Assembly: GCF_020382885.2 (NCBI RefSeq)
Contig: NC_058501.1
Location: 17,294,001 to 17,358,000 of the forward strand
Origin: Scatophagus argus
Taxonomy: Eukaryota > Chordata > Actinopteri > Scatophagidae
Length of the DNA stretch: 64,000 nt
Direction of reading: 5' to 3'
The notes beneath the pieces are model-generated. The model had not been told where the DNA came from. It was given only the letters and a program-made list of their open reading frames with translations, and searched no databases. Every line of letters begins with the position of its first letter. Position 1 is the stretch's first letter. This document shows positions 47,001-60,400 of this stretch, one piece after another. The position numbers were made by a program, and so were the translations under genes.

Positions 47001-47536
47001 TAAAGGGGTCACAAGGCAAAAAGGTCGAAAGTGAAGTAATGAAAGTGAAGTAGTGTATTTAATATTACAGTTACGGTAATGTAACGTTGCCGAGTGTGTA
47101 TTAACTGTTGTACCATTCATGTGAATTTCATTCAGTCCATTCAGTGAAACAAGACAATGACGATCAACATCTGGCGCACCACTGGCTGCATGTAAAAACA
47201 CAATTACTGCACTCACCATGAAAACACTTCATAAAACCTACCCAGTTTATTGAATGCCTCTCTCCCTGCTGCCTCACAGTCATCATGACACTGCCTGCGG
47301 ACTCTAAACAGTAACTCCTTGGTCTGGATGGATTTCTCCAGCAGCTCCGCAGCCTTCGCCCACTCCCCACCAAAATACGCACGAACTCCTCTGTAATACA
47401 AATAATCATACGGTTGCAGAAGTGACAAAGCACCAGAGTTGCCACTATCCAGGGTTACTACGGTAGAATTAAGTAATGCTATAAGAGCAAAATGTAACGC
47501 CACGTATGCAGTGAAATAGGCAGAGCGCAGCGCCAT
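41952..47536 (-). CDS. p3h3: Prolyl 3-hydroxylase 3 (LEPREL2 family)
   Basis: Prolyl 3-hydroxylases modify specific collagen prolines in the ER; P3H3 works with P3H4/SC65 and lysyl hydroxylase 1 in mammals. Sixteen exons in gene order: 47536-47242, 46518-46331, 46234-46076, 45525-45333, 45213-45082, 44997-44864, 44682-44593, 44515-44463, 44222-44143, 44059-43932, 43838-43743, 43556-43406, 43246-43129, 42937-42862, 42782-42642 and 42116-41952. They total 732 aa, close to human P3H3 (736). The product starts with a hydrophobic signal peptide and ends in KDEL. P3H3 rather than P3H1 or P3H2 is chosen because gnb3, cdca3 and usp5 are neighbours, as in human. Confidence 0.93.
44864..47536 (-). CDS. 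p3h3: p3h3 N-terminal TPR region with CxxxC motifs
   Basis: The first six exons encode a signal peptide (MALRSAYFTAYVALHFALIA) and the leprecan-type N-terminal domain, which has TPR-like helices. The segment YDYLYYRGVRAYFGGEWAKA is typical of the family's first repeat. Four CxxxC motifs are visible, as expected for leprecans: CHDDC (exon 1), CLRFC (exon 2), CRVQC (exon 4) and CRQSC (exon 5). NPYNFLQVTYYK and HTYFVANPSHLEMRNNIEKY are shared with P3H1-3 and with CRTAP/SC65. This region supports complex formation in the family. Confidence 0.92.
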
Positions 47537-48297
47537 GGTCCGAGAAGCAAACGCTGTGGAGGAGACCGAGTGTGGAGAAGAGGAGGGACTATGGAAATAT
47601 TTAAGGAGGAAAGTTTCCTCTCATCGGAGGAAAGTAGGTGCTATCCTTTCACATGATGTATTTACAACTGCCCCTTGTTAACTTCGCCGACTGACGATTT
47701 TGTTTGATAAAATCAAGCTAAATATAATAGGATGATTTGTTTTGTGCTAATTAACGCTAGTCTGCGTTAGGCTGATTCTTATCCAGAACGCCAAGATGTA
47801 ATACCTCGATGTGGCCACATGGTGGAGTTCCTTAAACTTGAGTTCAAAGGACATTACCGTAAATATAAAAATAAAACAGGTGGAAGTGAAATTATTAATA
47901 TTACTAATCTATTGTCTGGTGAACACGTAAATCACTACCCACAAACTCACAATTAATCGATTTCCCATATTCAGACACACATTCAACATCGACTTAGTTT
48001 GATAAAGGCGAATGCAAATGTTAATGTACTACTACTGTACTACGGCACTACAACATTACAATGGGCGGCAACGTTCTATGGGTTACGGTAACGAGTCGCA
48101 GCCCAACGGCGTGCGGGCAACTGAGTTCGTTCGGCCTTTCCTCAACACAAGGCGGCAGCTCATGATTCATTCAGCAAAACACAGACATTAAACGGGCTAG
48201 ACAACGGGCACTCTTCCGAGCCGGGGAACTTAGAGGCTGGGGGTCCAAACTCAGAGAAGCAAGTGTCCTACTGAAAGGCGGAACTAGATAGCTCGTG
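47537..48297. promoter_or_regulatory. Shared head-to-head promoter region of p3h3 and usp5
   Basis: Only about 760 bases separate the two start codons, which point away from each other, so both promoters must lie here (or share elements). Composition is higher in GC and CpG close to each start. A near-palindrome GAGGAAA-G-TTTCCTC (47606-47620) followed by another GGAGGAAAG copy (about 47627) lies near the p3h3 side. No TATA box was clear on either side. Confidence 0.5.
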
Positions 48298-51200
48298 ATG
48301 GCGGATGTTGGTGAGGTTTTGATGTCCGTTTTGTCCACAATTCGGGTTCCGAAGCCCGGGGACCGTGTCCACAAAGACGAATGCGCCTTGTCATTTTCCT
48401 CTCCGGTGAGCCGTCTTCCATTTACAAACAAAACGTCAAGCAGCAAACAGTGTTGTTTCATTTCTCACTTTCGTCTACTCTCCTTGTCTAATGTCAGGTT
48501 TTGTCAGTGCTGTTCTACTTTGGCGCACTGGCTTCCTAAATTTCCCAGTTTCAACTAACTAGCAAGCTAGCGTCAGGCTAAGCTAATAATGCACTGTAAT
48601 GGAAACTTAGCTGCTCTAGCTTTTTAGCTAGCTCTGTCAGTGTAATTGTGTATACTGTCAAACTAGCTAGCACACTGACGTTAACTTTTCGTCGTTTTGT
48701 GGTCACAACTGTGACATGACTCTTCTTGCTTTTTAATGTGACTTTGCTCTTTATACCCAAGTGTTGGCGTTGAAGTGGACAGATGACATCAAAGCAGTGT
48801 TGCGCTGAATCACAAAGCTTAGCTGGCTGACTGGAGAGCTACTGGGCTAAAATATAGCTTCCAGCATTTACTTATCAGTGTTGTGTCACGATGGAGAGGG
48901 TGAGGGACAAGTTGTAACATTTAACACTGTCTATGTCTTCTGTACAGGAGAGTGAAGGAGGCCTGTATGTGTGTATGAACAGTTTCCTGGGCTTTGGTAG
49001 TCAGTATGTGGACAGGCACCATTCTCGTAGCGGCCAGAGGGCTTACCTGCACATCACCCGGACTCGCAAGGCTAAGGTGGACACCGTATTGCATTTTGAT
49101 TTATTTATTAACTATATAGCAATAGTAGTTATGTATAACTATAGAAGTAAGGCAGAGATCAGTTGCACATCAACACATATCTAAATTTAACACTGTCAGC
49201 ACTGTCTCTTTCCATGTCAAATGGACAAATCTCAACACGGACGGATCTCCATTGTTACTCTCACAGAAGGAAGAGGACAATAACTCTGGATCTGGACACC
49301 CACCTAAAAAAAAGCCCACCAGATTGGCTATAGGTGAGAGCTTGACATGATACAGACACAGATCATACAGGTGTCTTCTGTTGAGTCTGACTTGTGTCTA
49401 CCTACTGTCTTGTTTCTGGCCTTTGCAGGGATTGAAGGGGGTTTTGATGTGGAGCAGGAGCATTATGAGGAAGATGTGAAGGTCGTCATTTTACCCGACC
49501 GGCAGGAAGTGACATCAGAGGACCTTGCTACCATGCCTGACGTTGTGAGAGAGAGGGTGAGATCTCGTGTGTTTCATAGCATGCTGTAAAAATAGGCAGT
49601 CTTCATAGATTTTTGACAAGTTATTCTTGATACAGTCTGTTCCATTAATGCCAGAGTTATGGGGCACATGCACATATGGATAATAACCGGTGTCGCTTTC
49701 AGCTACACAGTGAGTCGTTTGTAAGATTTATTATATTCCTGTTGAATCGTTTGCCATCTCTCAAGGTGTCCCTCTCAATGGCCGGTATTATGGCAGCCGA
49801 CTCAGTGTCTCACACCTTACAAGTTCAACAGTGGGATGGAGAAGTGAGACAGGAATCAAGGCATGCCGCTGACCTGAAACAGCTTGACAATGGAGTCAAG
49901 ATCCCCCCCAGGTGAGACATTCGGTCAGAGGTGTCCCTAAAATAAACCTAACCTGCAGTTCTATATGAATTAGAGATTATATTAAAAAAAAAATTCATAT
50001 GTTCTGCTCTAAATAGAAGAAGGAATGTGCAAAACTGCAGATGGGACAGCTTTCGCTACATACTACAAAACATTGATAGAATGTAGTAATGTATTAATAT
50101 TAATGATTAGTCAAATAATGCTGTTGTGTCTTTTCTACATCCTAGTGGCTGGCGATGTGAGGTGTGTGACCTCCAGGAGAATCTTTGGATGAACCTGACA
50201 GATGGAAAAGTGCTTTGTGGTCGCAGGTATTTTGATGGCTCCGGGGGAAACAACCATGCCCTTCTCCATTTCCAGGAGACAGGATACCCACTTGCTGTCA
50301 AACTCGGTACCATCACTCCTGATGGTGCAGGTAAGTAAATGGTCCAAGGATTTTTCTGTGTTCAGGTTCAACTAAAGTCAAATAGCATTTAGACACAGAA
50401 CTTGTTTCCATACAGGCAATCAAACTGTGTAATTTTAAACCATGTTTGGAAAAAGCAGTAACATCACATGGCAACAGTGGATTCACACCACCTGTCATGA
50501 CTCGAGTCTGCAGACCATTGAAAAGGCATGTCAGTCAGCATATTTCACAGAGTCGAGCCGCAAAAGTGGTGTGTACACCTAACTTGTCTATATTGGCTGA
50601 TTAAAAACAAGTCAAGAGAACTGATGAATGTCATTCATGCTTTCAGAAATCATGTTGTAAACATTACTCGCCATGTTGGCAATTATTTTTCCACTAGGAA
50701 GTCTATAAGGGTTTTGCCCTGTAGTCCGACATTGTTGTTTGTTTTGTCGTTTGACAGTTACGTGGTTGCTGCAGCTGGCTGACAGATACACTCAAGTTAA
50801 ACAGTTTTTCTGGGCCTTTCCATTCGATGTTAAGAGGTGCACTGAAATGGAGCGGACCCACTGACTAACAGCCTGACAGCAGCAAAGCTTCACAACACAA
50901 GCAGAGACAGACTTTTGAACAACATCCTATGTTAGCTTTCGTGCTAACTGACAGAACAAACATGAACACACATCTTGTAATGCACCTTAACTGATTGACT
51001 GAGCCACTAGTCAAACTTTTACTGCTAACTAGCTTATTAGCTATTAAATACCAAATATCACTTTGGCCCATTGAGATATTTGTGAGAACCTTGCTCTTAA
51101 GTACTATTGGTCACAACTCATTGTGTGCTCAGGTATTGTAAACCCCAGTGCAACTTTATTTACTTTGTCTCTCATATCCTCACTGACTGTTCAGGCTACT

Positions 51201-51400
51201 CGCTGCTGTGACTGTGGTGGTTGTCTGTTAGACTGCATACAGTATGTGTGCTTATCTCGAGCTTAGGCCTTCATTGCCCTTAACTGTAACTTTTTGTATG
51301 TCCAGATGTGTATTCCTATGATGAAGATGACATGGTACTGGATTCCAAGTTACCAGAGCACCTAACTCACTTTGGCATCGACATGATGACCATGGAGAAG
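48298..51400 (+). CDS. usp5: usp5 N-terminal region with UBP-type zinc finger
   Basis: Exons 1-4 encode a variant zinc-finger-like N-terminal domain ([27 protein letters not shown]). Exons 5-6 carry the ZnF-UBP domain, which grips the free C-terminal GG of ubiquitin. Metal-binding and substrate-site blocks are visible: [35 protein letters not shown] and [16 protein letters not shown]. Exon 7 ([11 protein letters not shown]) matches the family linker. This domain gives USP5 its preference for unanchored chains. Confidence 0.93.
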
Positions 51401-54400
51401 GCAAGTTCTGTGTTTCTGCTACTTTCAGTGGAAGCAGATTTTTTTAAATTTAATTTTGATTCATTTTTCTCATAGACAAGTGCAAATATCAAATTTGTGC
51501 TGGTTCACTGTGTTCAGCACTAGATCAAGTTCCTCTCCACCAAAATATTGCTCAACCCTCTGATTGAAGTCTTACAAATTTAGCCAGAGATATTGGATTT
51601 TCTTTCCTGTTGGCAGACATCCAAACAGCTATGGCTGGCTCTGCCTCATAGAGCAGCCATCGATTATATGGTCAAAAATTCAGCTGCAGTGTTAGAGAGG
51701 CAATAGCACTTTAAAATTAATACCACAGAAAATTGATACTATCGAATGACTGGCTGACTTTTCTCTCTGGTCCTTTTTGTGCCCTTATTCCCAATTTTTG
51801 TTTATGTATTTAACATAGTATTATTATTGATGCTCTATAATAATAAAGTAATGCAGATGTGCACTTCTGCCTGTGTGCACTTCACTGTGTACCCATTATT
51901 ATATTTGCCTACTTTCCCTAGTTTCACATATTTTTCCCTGCACCTCTTTCCCTTTTGTCATTAATTCCTTTGCCACCCACTTCTCCTCTCATGCAGAGTG
52001 TAGACTTCACAACTGTCAAAGTCTCAAGATCTCTTTGCCGCTCACTGTGTACTGTAATGTTGTTTCTTGTCTTGGTAATGTTTTGCTGCACCCACATAAT
52101 GATGGTGCACAGACAGGGGGTGGTGGAATTATGCTACGGTGGAGCAGAAGACAAAGTGCAACACTTAGTGCTGTCATGATTCTGTAGTTTGTTCCCCATC
52201 CGCCTGCTGTCTCGGATTGAATCAGAATCAGAATTCCTTTATTTATTGGATAATTTTGCTCGTCATTCTCAAAAACTTGAATACATTTATGAGGGCTGGA
52301 AACATAGAATTTTATTAGCTTGTACCTTGCATCATTCTTTCGCTTATATGTTGAATTTTTCTGTTTCCAGACCGAGCGGACGATGACTGAGCTGGAGATT
52401 GCAGTGAACCAGCGTGTGGGGGAGTGGGAGGTGATCCAGGAGTCGGGGACCACCCTGAGGCCCCTGTTTGGACCCGGCTTGACTGGCATGAAGAACCTGG
52501 GCAACAGCTGCTACCTCAACTCTGTCATGCAAGTGCTCTTCACCGTTCCAGACTTCCAGAGCAAGTCAGTACCCTCTTTTAACCTCACCTTGTCATTTCC
52601 TGTGGGCAAAGACAGTATTAACTGACCCTCTTCAAATTCCAGTGCATTTGCCGTTAGCCACTGCTTCTTTGTGAAATTTTTGAAAAAATTAAAAAAAACC
52701 TACATCTATGATGTTAAATTTACTCACCAGCAAAAGCCATTTGAAACAATACAGATAGAGATTAATGGCTACAGATCAGCCTATAAGCGAACCACTGCAT
52801 CATCTGACAATTGAGACAGAGGACAATGAAATTGCAAATAGATAAATAAAAAGTTACCGTATTTGTCATTCTTTCCAACAATAACCAACACTGGTTTTGA
52901 CAAAATAAACCCATAATTCACTGTGTTACTTGTGAACATATTCCTGCTTTGCACCCTGCTGCTTCTCTGATGTCCATCTTCCTGATACTTTCACATCTAT
53001 CTGGGTGAATTAAGGGTTTGTTTCAACCAAGCCAGAATTATTGTTTGTTGGAACAGTGGAAAGATGATGGTGGTTTTGGTGAGTTTTATTTTATTTCCCT
53101 CTGTCCAGCATTAGCAGTAAGATACTAAATGTAAAGAATTTGTTTCATATCCTTCTGTTCCTGCCTTCCAGGTATGTGTCTAGCATCGACAAGATCTTTG
53201 AAGAAGCCCCAAGTGACCCCAGCCAAGACTTCAAAACCCAAGTGTGAGTGTCCTCTCCTAATGTCTGGTTAATTCCTTTGACGAGAGCTCATATTCGAAA
53301 ATCAAGTACAGAGTTTCACAAACTATTACAAATTCCAAAGTGTTTTCTTTTGCATACTGCTTCTCCTATGGCACATTTTCTACACGTATCCTGCCCTCGT
53401 TTCCATTTTGCCTTGAAAATGTTGCCATCATGCACAGTAGATCAAAGAAACCATCCACATAAATACACACAAGCAACTCTCATAGTGTGCCAGCTGTCAG
53501 CCGCAAAGCTGATTAGACTCTTTTTCGGGCAGGTCTGTGTTTTACATGCGGTTTTTATTTTCAATTTGGGTTATCCTCCTCAATCGAAATGCTCTATTGA
53601 TATCAGCAGGGATTAGACAGTCCTATGCTGACACTTGGCCTCGTGTCATTTTAGCTTTATGCCATTGCAAAAAGAGCTTTCCTTCAAGTGTGTATCATCT
53701 GAACTGACAGAATCGCTGTGGAAACTTCATCAGATATAAAATGAAGATCGGGGCAGTAACTTGTTTTACACTATAATCTCACTGTTTCACATGAAATTGA
53801 AATCTGCCGGATTTGATGTGTGACCTAATTCTTAACGATAGCTACTTTTGTTGCTATACACAAACTTCTTTATTCCCACCAGATATGAGAAAACCTTCTC
53901 CCAGATTAGACATTCCTTCATGTTTTTGAAAGATAAAAATACATCTAGGTCTGAATCCAAATCCTCCTCCTGTGTGAGACTCTGGCATATTATTGGATGT
54001 GCAGTGATGTCAGCTTTGTTTGTTTATCACAGAGCCAAGCTTGGTTATGGTCTGTTGTCAGGAGAGTATTCCAAACCAGCACCAGACCCTGGAGATGAAA
54101 ATGGTGCATCTGAACCCAGGGTAAGAAGAAACAATCAGTCACAGTTGATTTACAAGTCTCAGATTTAGCGGATATTCATGGCACCCTATGGGATTTACTC
54201 TCATAAATATGTGAGGATGTGGTCTACCCAATATTATCCTTCACTGCTGACAGATCAAATTTTTCACGCGTGTTTGTAGGGAGACCAAATCGGCATAGCG
54301 CCACGAATGTTCAAAGCGCTTGTTGGGCGAGGCCACCCAGAGTTCTCCACCAATCGACAGCAGGACGCTCAGGAGTTTTTATTGCACTTCTTAAACATGG

Positions 54401-57400
54401 TGGAGGTAAGGTAATATTCTCACTCTGCTTCTGTTTTTGACCCTCAGCATTTCTCTTATATAATTATTTCTTTTCATCCACAGAGGAACTGTCGCTCTGG
54501 ATCCAACCCATCTGAAGCCTTCAGGTTCCTGGTGGAGGAGAGGATTGTGTGTCAGCAGTCACAGAAAGCCAAGTACACACAGCGGGTCGATTACATCGTC
54601 CAGCTGCCTGTGCCGATGGACCAGGCCACCAACACAGGTGAAAGGCTGATGCGACGCATCCCTTTCTGCAAAAGATCAGCACTATAAGCTGTGCTCGTTG
54701 TGGGGTGTATAACAATGCGGACTCCACAGTGTAGCATAGGTTTATGTCACCAATGTGTGTCAGCTGCAGGGAATTTTAAATTTACCAAATAAAGCTGAGA
54801 AAATGACATTTGTGAACTACATATTCCAGTTACAGACAAACCACTTGTACTTACTGTCTTGAGGAGAGGAGTATGAGTAAGAAACTTACAGTAAAGAATC
54901 GCTTGGGTGCATGATACTCCTGTTTTAAGTTACCGGTACATTAGAAAGAGCTGAAACTGACTGAACTTTGAGAGCAGTGCAAAGCAGTTCCGTCAATGAT
55001 CAGCTGTATTTGTTGCTCACCTTTAACAAGCGCATTTGTAATTCACTATTTGATGTGTTTCATGTCTTTTTGAGTCAAGAATCCTTTCACAGATTTAGAA
55101 CTGCACTTCTGTAAAGTTGCGGTGATGACATGATTAAAATTATTATCTTACAAATTACTTTAAAAGAGTTGTAGAAGACATTACGCAGTGCTTTTTTTAT
55201 AGGATGTATAGCACCCCTCCTGATGTGTAGGTAGTCTGATGTGTAAATTCGGCAGAGTGCCACTTTAATGAAACAGACAACATCAGATTTTTCTCATACT
55301 TATAGACATGTGAATAAATGTTTTCTGTCCGGAGTATTATTAATATTTTTTCACAAGAGTTTATTGGTGTGCAAGTTGTTGTTGTTTTTGTTTTTTGTTT
55401 TTTGACCCCGGACACATTTCTCTTAACAGAAGAGCTTCAGGAGGCAGAGCGCCGGCGTGAGGAGGGGGACACATCAGCCCCTACAGTGCGTGCACAAATC
55501 CCTTTCACAGCTTGCATGGCGGCCCTCAGCGAACCAGAGATCCTCACAGACTTCTGGAGCTCAGCTGTGCAGACCAAGACTACTGCTACCAAGTATGAAT
55601 AAAAATAATAATGATAACAATAATAATAGTAATATTAATAAAGTTTATTTGAAACAAATAAACTGCAACAAACGGATAAACACAAAAACACAATAGATTA
55701 GAATAATAAATAAAACGCATATATGAAATCTAAAAATGATCGGTGCAAGACTTGCAAGTGGAAAAGGCTAAGGGCAAAATGAGACAGCCACACATACTGA
55801 AACTAAGTCAAACTGCTCTTTAAGATGTGTTATTAATGTCAGCATTTGTCTCATTTGTCAGAACAACCCGCTTTGCCTCTTTCCCTGATCACCTGGTCAT
55901 CCAGATTAAGAAGTTCACCTTTGGCCTTGACTGGGTACCCAAGAAACTGGGTGAGTAAAGACGTTATTGAAATCTGTAAATTCCTGAACCTAAGGTAATA
56001 ATAATAATAATAAGAAGAATAATACTGCGGTAGCGGAGGAGCTGAACTCTTTCTTCGCACGCTACAACACCGCTAGCGCCGCGGCTAATGCTTACGCGGA
56101 GGAGCCTGGCAGTAACTCCGGTGAGTCCCGCTTGCTGTCCGTCTCAGAGCACAACGTGAGGACAGCTCTGAGACGCGTGAACAGCAGGAAAGCTGCTGGC
56201 CCTGATGGCATCCCCGGGCGTGCACTGAGGGCATGCGCAGATCAGCTGGCTCCCGTCTTCACCTCTATATTCAATATGTCCCTGGCTCACTCTGTTGTCC
56301 CTGACTGCTTCAAACGCTCCACCATCATCCCCGTACCCAAAAAGCCCAACCCTGCCTGCAACAACGACTACCGCCCTGTTGCCCTCACCTCGGTGGTAAT
56401 GAAGTGCTTCGAAAGACTGATAAAGGACTTCATCTGTACTTCATTGCCTGCTTCTTTTGACCCCCTCCAGTTCGCCTACCGCACGAACAGGAGCACCGAC
56501 GACGCCATCAATCACGTCCTCCACTCCACCCTCACCCACCTGGACAGCGGTTTGGGGAACTATGTGCGGCTGCTGTTCATCGACTACAGCTCCGCATTCA
56601 ACACCATAGTTCCCCACAGACTGGTCTCTAAGCTCAGGGACCTGGGGCTGAACTCCTCACTCTGCTCCTGGGTCCAGAGCTTTTTGACTGACAGGTCACA
56701 GGTAGTGAGGATTGGTAAACACACCTCCAGCCCACGCACCCTTAACATCGGCACCCCCCAAGGATGCGTCCTGAGTCCTCTGCTTTACTCCCTCTACACC
56801 CATGACTGTAAAGCCATGCACCCCTCCAACATCATTGTAAAGTTCGCCGACGATACAGTGGTGGTAGGTCTGATCTCCAATAACAGGATAACGGCCTACA
56901 CGGAGGAGGTGGATGCTCTGGCATCATGGTGTCGTATGAACAATCTAGACATGAACGTCCACAAAACCAAGGAGTTGATTGTGGACTTCAGGAGGGAGAA
57001 GCAGAGGAGCCATCATACCCCTCTCAGGATTTATGGGACACTGGTGGAGAGGGTCAGCAGCTACAGGTACCTCGGCGTCCACATCTCCGAGGACCTGACA
57101 TGGACCACCCACATTTCCACCCTGGTGAAGAAGGCGAGGCAGCGGCTGTATTACCTCAGGCGACTGAGGAAATTCAGGGTCTCCACAGCGCTGCAGAGAA
57201 CCTTCTTCACTGCAGCCATACAGTCTGTGCTCACTGGGAGCATCACTGCCTGGTATGGCAACTGTACGGCACAGGACAGGAAAGCTCTGCACAGAGTGAT
57301 CCGCTGTGCTGAACGGACTACCAAGACAGCATTGCCCTCCATGCAAGAGGTGTATGCCAGCAGGTGTACATCCAGTGCACAGAGGATTTTAAAAGACACA

Positions 57401-60400
57401 AACCACCCGCACAATAGACTCTTTCAGTGGCTGCCATCGGGGAAACGTCTCCGGTCCCGCATGGCCAAAACTGAAAGACTGAGGAAGAGTTTCTTCCCCC
57501 AGGCCATCAGGACACTGAACTCTCTTTCCCCCACTTAACTCACCCTCCCATACACACACATGCATACATGTATACTATGTATACGATATGTATATTTATG
57601 TATATTTACATTCCCTCTGCCACTGAGGTTAGATCTCTATCTTTACTTTATTTTTATATTTTTATTCTTCATTCTTTATTTTTTATTTTATTCTATTCTC
57701 TTGTATTTTTGCACAGTTGTTAAAAGGAGTGTTGTTTTTTTCATTTCACTGTGGATGCACATCCACATGTGACAAATAAAGAATTCTGATTCTGATTCTG
57801 ATTCTAAAAAACAATAACAAGGATAACAAACTGATCATCAGTTCTAATAATACAACAGCTTTGATATAATGTCAAGAAATCCATGTGTAGAAAACAAACA
57901 TCTGGACTGTAGTGGATGGTTGAGTGTATTTGAAAAGAAAAGGAGCTTTAGCTGCTGTGTGATTTTTCTCTGTGCAGACGTGAGCATCGACGTTCCTGAT
58001 ACTCTGGACCTGAGCGCGTTACTTGCGACTGGCCAGCAGCCAGGGGAGGAGCTTCTACCAGAGGTGGCCCCGCCCCCACTCATGACCCCAGATGTGGAGG
58101 TTAAAGGTATCCTGGGTTCCCATGGCAACGACGAGGACGACTCTCTCTACTCCCCACTGCTGTGTTAGTCTGTCTGTCATTTCTGCTCTTTTCCTTCTTC
58201 CTCTATGATGCTCTTATTTGTCCCCCTCGTTTCCTCCTTTTCTTTATTTCTGCCTTTTCTGTTTTCTTGCGTCCTTCCGTTGCCTTATTATTTGTTTACT
58301 TTAATGTGAAGTGATTTCAGTTGCATTTAAGATTACAATAATGTTTTAATTGTTTTTAATGTGTTTGGTATATGAGTTTATGTTTCGGTATCTATATCTA
58401 TATATATGTCTAGATATATATATATATATTTTATTTATTTATTTATTTTTTTGCCTTTTGTCAGTTATTTGGGAAACTTAAGTTATTGTTAAGCAGGTAC
58501 TCAGAAAAGACGTCAGTGTTTCTCTTTTTGCCAATAAATAGCATTGCCACTTGCAAGCACATTGCACATTCCACAAAGAACATCCAAGTAATTAAATTTT
58601 TTTTTTTTTTTGCTCTCAACACACTCTCAGCTCCAGTTCTTGATGACTCCGCGGTATCCCAGTTGTGTGAAATGGGATTCCCACTGGAGGCCTGCAGGAA
58701 GGCGGTGTACTACACTGGGAACACTGGAATTGATGCTGCCATGAATTGGATCATGGGCCATATGGATGACCCAGGTGTGCAGAGCAGTGGGAATTTACCA
58801 GAAAGCTAGTCATCAGTCAGTCCGACCGCTCCTCTCACTTGTCATGTTCTCCTCTTTCTGATTGGCTGCAGACTTCTCGGCCCCCCTGGTGTTGCCAGGC
58901 TGCAGCTCCGGCCCCGGGACCACACCCACGGAGAGCCTCTCCGAGGAGCACTTGGCAACCATCGTTTCTATGGGCTTCAGCCGAGACCAGGCAACCAAAG
59001 CACTTCGAGCCACGGTTAGAATCAAACCCCTTCCAGTTAGAGTTGGGGATTTTACTAATTTCACGTTCCACTAGTCAAAAGTGAACTGCGCCAGCACAGA
59101 CGCAGCTGCTCTTTTTTTTATTCAAGCAGTAATGTCGCCAAGTTTTCATTATGCATGGAGGCTCTGACCAGTATTAACGCCTCAACAAAAAATAAAAGCA
59201 GGATTTAAAGTTGCATTAAACTGAGCTGTCTGAGGAGCAGTGGTAACAGATATGCCTTAGATTTTAGTTACTGTATCTCCAGGATTTTTAGCTGCCAGTG
59301 TTTTTGCCTTCATGTCTAAATGTCTAAAACAGCCAGAAATAAGTTTAATAAAAATAAAAAACTGAGTACACTGTGTCACAGGAAAAAGCATTGCCGATGA
59401 ATGAGAGTAGCACACAAAAAGCAGAAAACACCTGCTACTGATGCAGCTGCAGGAAACGTTAAGGTGCTGTAATTTGTATAAGTTTATTTTTCTTCCAAAA
59501 ATTATCTACATTTAGGAAATATTTTGCCACTTATCTGTTGGCGTGTCTCTTTTACACAAGTGAACTAGATGGGCTAAGAGCTGCATGTACCAGTTTGAGT
59601 GACTCCTCAGACCTCCAATCCAGATGATTAACATAAGTTAAGCTTTTTTCTGTGCTGTCAGTTGAGCTTTTATGACATTGATAGCATTTTAAATGCTTTA
59701 AATGTCAAAATTAGTACTGTCCATTTAATGTGTTTGTATAATCTGGTAGCCAACCTTTGAAGAAATAAATTCAGCCTTCTTTAGTTCTGACTTGTAAAGT
59801 ATGGTACTAAATTTTAGACAGACTTAAACCTCCATTTAAGTCTGACCTCCATTTGTTCATATTTGTTCATATCCTTTCACTGCTGTGTGTGTGTTTCACA
59901 GAGTAATGTGTTGGACCGGGCAGTGGACTGGATCTTCTCCCACCTGGACGATCTGGAGTCCATGGATGTGTCTGAAGGCGGCCGCTCAGCCGCAGAGAGC
60001 GAAGGTGGCAGAGATCCTCCTCCCGGGCCTCGTGTCAGAGACGGACCAGGCAGTGAGTCCCAAAGACACGAGAAGAGAGGAGGCGTTCACGCTGGTCGTG
60101 AACTCAGAATTTGGCCTCACAAATTAGCTGCAGAAATGTGCTCAGAAACATAAAATGTAGATGGCAGGATCATTACCACCTTCTGTTTAAAGGCAATCGT
60201 AATTTGATTTTATGAATTATATATATTTTGTGATTAAAATTGAACTTTCGTTTCTCTCCTTTACCCAGAGTATGAGTTGTTTGCGTTCATCAGTCACATG
60301 GGGACGAGCACAATGTGCGGCCACTACGTCTGTCACATCAAGAAAGATCAGCAGTAAGTGATTTTGTTTTCATTTTTATTTATGGATATTTCAAAGCCTC

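Noticed and set aside
48295-48297. GTG just before the usp5 ATG as an alternative start
   Set aside because: Vertebrate initiation at GTG is rare, and the ATG at 48298 gives the conserved MAD/MAE N-terminus.
53848-54168. 106-codon frame containing a hydrophobic stretch, in usp5
   Set aside because: Only its last part (54033-54120) is exon. The upstream part is intron reading open by chance before the acceptor at 54032.
56132-57538. Reverse transcriptase frame as a host gene or usp5 exon
   Set aside because: It is a non-LTR retrotransposon with a typical 3' tail. usp5 phase runs from exon 55862-55950 straight to exon 57978-58163 without it.
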